Source: Chryseobacterium gleum
GTDB taxonomy: Bacteria; Bacteroidota; Bacteroidia; Flavobacteriales_D; Sanyastnellaceae
Direction of reading: 5' to 3'
DNA length: 37,074 nt
Assembly: GCA_945869405.1 (NCBI GenBank)
Contig: CAMBPD010000006.1
Coordinates: 1 to 37,074 of the forward strand
This document shows positions 33,192 to 37,074 of the stretch, in pieces; positions within the stretch are counted from its first letter, which is position 1; each line of letters opens with the position of its first letter. The notes under the pieces were generated by a model. It worked only from the letters and a program-made list of their open reading frames with translations, was not told the origin of the DNA and made no database searches. The position numbers and the translations under genes were made by a program.

Positions 33192-34148
33192 TTAGCTAGC
33201 CGCTACCACACCCATGGCACAAAACTTCTCTTGACGCATGCGCATGCGGGTGGTCGGATCGAGCTTAAGCAGTTCGTGTAGCTCATTTTTGATTACCTCT
33301 TTCACAGTATTGAATGTGGTTTCCGGATCGGTATGAGCCCCGCCTATGGGTTCGCGAATAATACTATCGATGAGTTTATTGGCTAGCATATCGTCGGCAG
33401 TGAGTTTCAGCGCCTTGGCAGCAGTAACCTTGTGATCCCATGTGCGCCACAATATCGATGAGCACGATTCGGGTGAGATGACGGAATACCAGGTGTTCTC
33501 GAGCATCATTACACGATCGCCTATACCTATACCCAACGCCCCCCCTGAGGCGCCTTCGCCTATGATTACGCAAATGACAGGCACCTTCAGCTTCATCATT
33601 TCAAACAAGTTGCGAGCGATGGCCTCACCTTGGCCGCGTTCCTCGGCCTCTAACCCGGGAAACGCCCCCGGCGTATCGATAAAAGTGATAATGGGCTTAT
33701 TAAACTTTTCTGCCAACTTCATGAGGCGCAATGCCTTTCTATAGCCCTCGGGATTGGCCATACCGAAATTGCGGTATTGCCTCATCTTGGTAGAGTTTCC
33801 CTTTTGCTGGCCAATAAACATCACACTCATATCGTCTAGAAATCCGAAACCACCCACCATAGCTTTGTCATCTTTCACGGTGCGATCTCCGTGCAGCTCT
33901 ATCCAATTATTGCCTGTGAGGTGCTCGATATATTGCAGTGTATATGGACGGTCGGGATGGCGACTCACCTGCACTCGCTGCCATGAATCGAGATTGCTGT
34001 AGATTTCTTGCTTCTTCTTTTCAGCTGCATCGTGCAACTCGGCGATAGCAGCCGACATGTCGACCCCTGCCTTTTTTTCGCTCTCGCGCAATTTTACAAT
34101 TTGCGAGTGTAGCTCCTTTATGGGTTCTTCAAAATCAAGATAATTCAT
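33192..34148 (-). CDS. accA: Acetyl-CoA carboxylase carboxyltransferase subunit alpha
   Basis: 318 residues from ATG 34148 ([20 protein letters not shown]), the normal AccA start; an in-frame extension to 34232 adds an unrelated hydrophobic stretch. Family patterns: [120 protein letters not shown], and [12 protein letters not shown]. With AccD it transfers the carboxyl group from carboxybiotin to acetyl-CoA, giving malonyl-CoA for fatty acid synthesis. A weak -7-like sequence (GCTAATTTGCG on the minus strand) lies about 20 nt upstream. The stop is directly followed by the boundary repeat of the higBA cassette. Confidence 0.96.
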   Translation of the reverse strand: MNYLDFEEPIKELHSQIVKLRESEKKAGVDMSAAIAELHDAAEKKKQEIYSNLDSWQRVQVSRHPDRPYTLQYIEHLTGNNWIELHGDRTVKDDKAMVGGFGFLDDMSVMFIGQQKGNSTKMRQYRNFGMANPEGYRKALRLMKLAEKFNKPIITFIDTPGAFPGLEAEERGQGEAIARNLFEMMKLKVPVICVIIGEGASGGALGIGIGDRVMMLENTWYSVISPESCSSILWRTWDHKVTAAKALKLTADDMLANKLIDSIIREPIGGAHTDPETTFNTVKEVIKNELHELLKLDPTTRMRMRQEKFCAMGVVAAS

Positions 34149-34250
34149 TGCGGTCGGTTTGAGTGCGCAAATTAGCAAAAACAAGACGAACGGCGGCGAG
34201 AAATGAAAAGCGGACACACTCGTATTGAGCACGCATGAAGAGACAGTGTT

Positions 34251-34985
34251 TTACTCTTCGTCTTGCTCTATGGTCTCGGAGGTGGAACGTGCTGTAAGAC
34301 CGCGCAAATGATCGAGCTCTCGTTCGGTGAGGTTGCGCCACTTCCCAACGTCTGTATCGAGTTCAATGTTCATTATGCGTATTCGCTGCAAACGTGTTAC
34401 CGCAAAACCCAGGTATTCGCACATTCTTCGAATTTGTCGGTTTAGCCCTTGCGTTAGGGTGATGCGAAATGTATGGTTGCCAATTTTCTCTACAATGCAC
34501 GCACGCGTGACTGTATCGAGTATGGGGACACCCGAAGACATTTCTCGAACGAACCGATCGTTGATGGGTTTGTTGACCGAAACGATATACTCCTTCTCGT
34601 GGTTGTTGCGCGCCCGCAAAATTTTATTCACGATATCGCCATCGCTCGTGAGCAATATCAGACCCTCACTTGCCTTGTCGAGACGACCAACCGGAAAAAT
34701 ACGTTTGGGGTGACCAATAAAATCGACGATATTATTTTTCTCAAATCGATTATCCGTGGTGCATACGATGCCCACTGGCTTGTTGAGGGAGATATAGACG
34801 TGCTGCTCACCCGTTGGACGGATGGATTTGCCATCTACGCGCACGTCATCGCCTTCCTTCACTTTGGTGCCCATTTCCGGCACGTTACCGTTGATAGTAA
34901 CTCGGCCATCCTCTATGAGCGTATCTGCAGCTCGACGCGAGCAATAGCCAACTTCCGAAAGGTATTTGTTGATGCGCGTTTCCAC
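34251..34985 (-). CDS. rluF: 23S rRNA pseudouridine synthase, RluF-like (RsuA family)
   Basis: 244 residues. An N-terminal S4 RNA-binding domain ([29 protein letters not shown], 5-33) precedes the synthase domain with [32 protein letters not shown] and the catalytic D103 in [10 protein letters not shown], then [23 protein letters not shown] and [18 protein letters not shown]. The [20 protein letters not shown] and [16 protein letters not shown] segments are those of RluF, which modifies U2604 of 23S rRNA in E. coli; RluB/RsuA are less likely. It is upstream of accA on the same strand with a 102-bp gap. The C-terminal tail is acidic and short. Confidence 0.92.
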   Translation of the reverse strand: METRINKYLSEVGYCSRRAADTLIEDGRVTINGNVPEMGTKVKEGDDVRVDGKSIRPTGEQHVYISLNKPVGIVCTTDNRFEKNNIVDFIGHPKRIFPVGRLDKASEGLILLTSDGDIVNKILRARNNHEKEYIVSVNKPINDRFVREMSSGVPILDTVTRACIVEKIGNHTFRITLTQGLNRQIRRMCEYLGFAVTRLQRIRIMNIELDTDVGKWRNLTERELDHLRGLTARSTSETIEQDEE

Positions 34986-35060
34986 GGGTGCGAAGGTAGG
35001 TTTTTTTTAGGGATGAAGAATTATTGGGGGCGCGAAAAACTCAATCTTATTCGGAATAAA

Positions 35061-35110
35061 TTGAAAGTTGAAGGTTGAAGGTTGAAAGTTAAAGGTTGAA
35101 AGTTGCAAGG
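35061..35110. repeat. Seven-copy degenerate heptanucleotide repeat
   Basis: Seven consecutive 7-bp units of the form TTGAAAG / TTGAAGG (variants TTAAAGG and TTGCAAG) run from 35061 to 35109. The tract sits upstream of rluF, on the border between housekeeping and accessory DNA. Slippage-type origin is likely; the function is unknown. Confidence 0.85.
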
Positions 35111-35129
35111 CGCGCCATCCTACAATCCA

Positions 35130-35422
35130 TCACCTATCATCCTCTTCCATTGCATCGGACGCGGCGGGTGCACTCGCCGTGTTGATCTCTGTATGCCCAA
35201 ACTGTCGGCCAGAATAAGCTAGGCGCCGCACCACCACAAACAAAAAGCAGCGATCACCGGCACGATGCGCGCGGTGGTGAATGTGAGTTTTGCTTTCGTG
35301 CGGGTGCGGTGAACGGCCAACGAGGCAATTGTGCCCAGTATCCACAGATTCACAAATGCGCAAAACCGTGTGTCTTGGCGCACAACAATGGCGCTTACCA
35401 AAACACCTAGAGTGTTCTCCAC
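35130..35422 (-). pseudogene. Probable remnant of a membrane-protein gene
   Basis: From GTG 35422 a frame reads 67 residues with three hydrophobic stretches (TLGVLVSAIVV, FVNLWILGTIASLAV, RIVPVIAAFCLWWCG) and a basic loop, then stops at 35219. In the next frame the sequence continues without a break as YSGRQFGHTEINTASAPAASDAMEEDDR, an acidic tail ending at 35130. This looks like one C-terminal part of an integral membrane protein broken by a frameshift near 35220. The N-terminal part is absent. The family is not recognised. Without a homologue, a real small gene remains possible. Confidence 0.35.
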
Positions 35423-35465
35423 CGCTTGGACGTTAAAAAATAAGTCGCAACACTACCCCTTGCGA

Positions 35466-35505
35466 GTTTCGACTTACTTCGTATATTCGTATGTAAAAGC
35501 GAAAC
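35466..35505. repeat. Imperfect inverted repeat before the first cassette
   Basis: GTTTCG (35466-35471) and CGAAAC (35500-35505), with partly complementary inner bases (CTTAC / GTAAAAG). It lies 30 nt before the core GTTATGGGC. It may be a worn recombination site or a terminator-like fold. Nothing else recognisable lies in 35423-35535. Confidence 0.3.
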
Positions 35506-35538
35506 GAATAGGGATTTTGTGGCGCATATAAAGGAGTT

Positions 35539-35700
35539 ATGGGCAAGTTTATTAAAAGACAGCCAAACGAAAAACGACAGACAAGAGAGCCGCCAAAGGA
35601 TAACTTTGATAGTTCCTTAAAGATATTTTGTAAAATTGATAATCAAAATTGGAGACCAGAAACCAATATAAAAACGGGGCGTATTCCGAAAAGCCTATGA
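35539..35700 (+). CDS. Small conserved cassette-leader reading frame (53 residues)
   Basis: ATG lies inside the core GTTATGGGC, preceded by AAGGAG at 35531-35536. The product begins MGKFIKRQPNEKRQ and contains TREPPKDNFDSS, FCKIDNQNWRPE, ending IPKSL. A homologous frame of the same length starts at 36148 in the next unit; the two share TREPPK(D/E)NFDSS, FCKID(N/K)Q(N/K)WRPE and PKS, with mostly conservative or synonymous changes and one in-frame 12-nt length difference, which favours coding. Against it: a single-base difference near the end changes the C-terminus, and the second copy lacks an ATG at this place. The peptide is basic and soluble and is not recognised. It precedes the lipoprotein gene by 27 nt. 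Confidence 0.5.
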   Translation: MGKFIKRQPNEKRQTREPPKDNFDSSLKIFCKIDNQNWRPETNIKTGRIPKSL

Positions 35701-35727
35701 GTAGGAACAAATTTTAAATTTTAAAAA

Positions 35728-36012
35728 ATGAAAAAAATAATTAGATTTTTTGCCTTAATGATTTTTGCTTCTATTATTATTACGTCATGCAGCTTATCGA
35801 CAAATGATTTAGCAAAAGAAGTTGAAAAAAGCATGAAAGAAAGTGAACAGTTTAAAACAAATTCAATAACAATCAAAAGTTTAATATTGACAAAAAAGTC
35901 AGGAAACGAATATAATGGTATATTAGAAACAACAGAACCTAATGGAGCATTTACATATAGTGTTGAAGTCATATACGATGGTAACAACATGACATGGAAA
36001 ATAATTGAATAA
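35728..36012 (+). CDS. Small lipoprotein of cassette 1
   Basis: 94 residues. Lipoprotein signal peptide: KKIIRFFALMIFASIIITSC with C21 in the lipobox ITSC. The mature part has a helix (LAKEVEKSMKESEQFKT) followed by three or four beta strands (SITIKSLILTKK, EYNGILETTE, FTYSVEVIYDGNNMTWKIIE). This resembles small NTF2-like or DUF4878-type lipoproteins, but I do not assign it. Codon use and composition are strongly AT-rich, unlike the chromosomal genes of the window. The stop is 5 nt before the attC-like site, as in integron cassettes. Confidence 0.75.
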   Translation: MKKIIRFFALMIFASIIITSCSLSTNDLAKEVEKSMKESEQFKTNSITIKSLILTKKSGNEYNGILETTEPNGAFTYSVEVIYDGNNMTWKIIE

Positions 36013-36017
36013 AACCT

Positions 36018-36153
36018 GCCAATAACAGCACCTACAAAAAATTGGCGGTTAAGTGGTTAAATGATACTTTGTGCTTCGTATCAAGTTCACTGGTGGTAGA
36101 CAGTTTTCGTCTTCGAAATCGCCAACTTCTTGTAGCTGCAAAACGTTATTGGC
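36018..36153 (+). repeat. attC-like folded repeat (site B)
   Basis: 136 bp. Outer cores GCCAATAAC (36018-36026) and GTTATTGGC (36145-36153) are perfect complements. Inner arms GCACCTACAAAAAATTGGCG (36028-36047) and CGCCAACTTCTTGTAGCTGC (36120-36139) pair at 17 of 20 positions. The right spacer is AAAAC, and the 72-nt centre holds a further small hairpin (TGATAC / GTATCA). R''-L''-loop-L'-R' with a GTT/AAC core is the attC plan. Confidence 0.75.
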
Positions 36154-36309
36154 AAGTTAAACAAACATAGCGGACAAACAAGAGAGCCACCAAAGGAAAA
36201 TTTTGATAGTTCTAAAAATTTATTTTGTAAAATTGACAAACAAAAGTGGAGACCAGAACCCACTCAAAAAAACGGGGCGACACCGAAAAGCCATATGAGT
36301 AGGGATTAA
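36148..36309 (+). CDS. Second copy of the cassette-leader reading frame
   Basis: The frame homologous to 35539-35700 is open for 53 codons (from ATT 36148 in the core GTTATTGGC to TAA 36307-36309). Conserved parts are GQTREPPKENFDSS, LFCKIDKQKWRPEP and TPKSH. In place of the ATG of copy 1 it has ATT, and no other ATG occurs before codon 50, so translation would need a rare ATT start. It may therefore be non-translated here, with the conservation reflecting descent or a leader function. It ends 13 nt before the membrane-protein gene. Confidence 0.3.
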   Translation: MGKLNKHSGQTREPPKENFDSSKNLFCKIDKQKWRPEPTQKNGATPKSHMSRD

Positions 36310-36322
36310 AAATTAATTCAAA

Positions 36323-36670
36323 ATGGCAATAATGATCGTAATTTATCTAGCAATCATAATATTAATGATTGCTTCATTGTGGACAACCTTTTCTAAAGCA
36401 GGTAAACCTGGGTGGGCAGCAATTGTACCTATTTACAACTTAATTGTGCTTTTAGAAATTGTAGGTAAACCTTGGTGGTGGCTATTTCTTATGTTGATTC
36501 CAATTGTAAACCTTGTAATTCTAATCATTGTTTATCACAACCTCTCTTTATCATTTGGAAAAAGTGGTGGGTTCACAGTTGGTTTGATTCTGTTGGGTTT
36601 TATTTTTCTTCCAATACTAGCCTTTGGTGATGCAAAGTATGTTGGTCCAGGTGGAAACCAAGTGAATTAA
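36323..36670 (+). CDS. Small DUF5684-like membrane protein of cassette 2
   Basis: 115 residues with three to four hydrophobic segments. The pattern WTTFSKAGKPGWAAIVPIYNLIVLLEIVGKPWWWLFLMLIPIVNLVI, then FGKSGGFTVGLILLGFIFLPILAFG and a short hydrophilic tail DAKYVGPGG, matches the small DUF5684-type family of inner-membrane proteins, often found beside or within signal peptidase I-like genes. The role is unknown. Composition is AT-rich like the other cassette. The stop is 5 nt before the next attC-like site, exactly as for the cassette 1 gene. Confidence 0.8.
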   Translation: MAIMIVIYLAIIILMIASLWTTFSKAGKPGWAAIVPIYNLIVLLEIVGKPWWWLFLMLIPIVNLVILIIVYHNLSLSFGKSGGFTVGLILLGFIFLPILAFGDAKYVGPGGNQVN

Positions 36671-36675
36671 AACCG

Positions 36676-36810
36676 GCCCATAACAGCACATTTGCGAATA
36701 TGGCGGGTGCATTAGTTAATCAAACATTCGCGCTTCAATCAAATTTTGATGGTAGCTTGACAGTTTGGTGCTTCTAATCCCGCCACATCGCAAATCTGCA
36801 AAACGTCAGG
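36676..36810 (+). repeat. attC-like folded repeat (site C)
   Basis: Core GCCCATAAC (36676-36684), left arm from 36686 (GCACATTTGCGAATATGGCGGG), variable loop with GACAGTTTGGTG, right arm CCCGCCACATCGCAAATCTGC (36779-36799), spacer AAAAC. The arms pair with one unpaired extra base, a hallmark of attC. The second core is expected as GTTATGGGC but reads GTCAGG, so the right end is changed or fused to foreign DNA. Confidence 0.65.
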
Positions 36811-36893
36811 TTGTGAAAAAACCTCATTCCTCAGCCGATTAGCTAATTTTCGGACTATTAGTTTGGGCCTGGGTTTATTAGAGAACGAATCTA

Positions 36894-37073
36894 CTACCCA
36901 TTTTTTTGCAGGGAATATTCTATTTGGAAAAATGACAACGCCATTGTTGAGCCTATAAGGTTGTTTTTGCAAAAGGCCAGAATGATCTTATCATAATCCG
37001 GCTTCCAATTTTTGAGTTTCTCCAGAAACAGATCAAATTTCAAAATGTTTAGCACCCGTTTGAAATTGTAAAC
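36894..37073 (-). pseudogene. C-terminal fragment of a possible IS transposase (runs off the window)
   Basis: On the minus strand a frame is open from the window edge to TAG 36894-36896, 59 residues: it opens VYNFKRVLNILKFDLFLEKL, followed by KNWKPDYDKI. The Y-N-(F/L)-K-R-x-(L/I)-N-I-L string is typical of the last helices of DDE transposases of IS1182/IS4-type elements. The tail after about residue 35 is less typical. Without the rest I cannot say whether the gene is intact upstream. No terminal inverted repeat was identified between it and site C. Confidence 0.4.
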
Positions 37074-37074
37074 A

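Larger units (their letters stand above)
35536..36810 (+). mobile_element. Array of two attC-type gene cassettes
   Basis: Two AT-rich units in tandem, each built as core sequence, 53-codon conserved frame, small gene, attC-like folded repeat. Unit 1 runs from the core GTTATGGGC (35536-35544) to the core GTTATTGGC (36145-36153); unit 2 from there to about 36810. The two 5' segments (about 35536-35712 and 36145-36310) are clearly homologous, as are the two folded repeats, whereas the genes between them are unrelated. No integrase is visible. Confidence 0.65.

Noticed and set aside
36739-36972. A 77-residue minus-strand frame across site C
   Set aside because: It runs through the folded repeat and overlaps the transposase-like frame; its sequence has no recognisable pattern.

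Overview
The window comes from a bacterium of the phylum Bacteroidota. The main grounds are: a FeoA-FeoB pair followed by a tiny Cys-rich FeoB partner; a TonB-dependent receptor with a carboxypeptidase-regulatory-like N-terminal domain followed by a DUF4249 lipoprotein; an rpsU-xerC-hpf cluster; a FISUMP-domain lipoprotein; and, in front of many genes, the phylum's characteristic -7 promoter element TAnnTTTG with almost no Shine-Dalgarno sequences. I cannot place it below phylum with confidence.

Layout. 1-5288: the tail of a GNAT acetyltransferase; a leftward group (conserved protein of unknown function, alpha/beta hydrolase, heme-oxygenase-like di-iron protein); and a rightward pair (PhnP-like metallo-beta-lactamase-fold hydrolase and an LpxL-like acyltransferase). 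5339-9458: rplS with its own terminator, a four-gene operon (unknown protein, YigZ, small lipoprotein, rhomboid protease) and a thiolase. 9536-15049: the TonB receptor/DUF4249 pair runs toward a leftward feoA-feoB-FeoB-associated operon, whose last gene is only 39 codons. 15174-21859: an ABC-F protein with one degenerate ATP site, a 1491-residue exported protein of unknown function, and a 65-residue orphan gene between two terminators. 21865-26529: a leftward operon of FISUMP lipoprotein, an AGCS sodium/amino-acid symporter carrying an unusual exported N-terminal domain, and fdhD. 26581-30368: rpsU, xerC and hpf, then phoH (leftward), a SAM hydroxide adenosyltransferase homologue and a small ABM-like protein. 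30457-32283: an exported helical/beta protein of unknown function. 33192-34985: rluF-like and accA (leftward).

The accessory DNA is at 32315-33190 and from about 35000 to the end. It consists of AT-rich, cassette-like units. Three homologous folded repeats of about 135 bp (32317-32451 on the minus strand, 36018-36153, 36676-36810) follow a HigBA toxin-antitoxin pair, a small lipoprotein gene and a small membrane-protein gene respectively. They have the architecture of integron attC sites: outer complementary cores (GCCAATAAC / GTTATTGGC in the best one), inner complementary arms, a 5-nt AAAAC spacer and a variable central loop. The toxin-antitoxin unit is bounded by a 12-bp direct repeat that coincides with the core. 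The other two units both start with a conserved 53-codon reading frame whose first codon lies inside the recombination core. No integron integrase is present in the window, so this would be an array without a visible integrase. It is the most promising part of the window for new biology. The window ends in what looks like the C-terminus of a transposase.

All functional names rest on reading motifs by eye; no database search was run.
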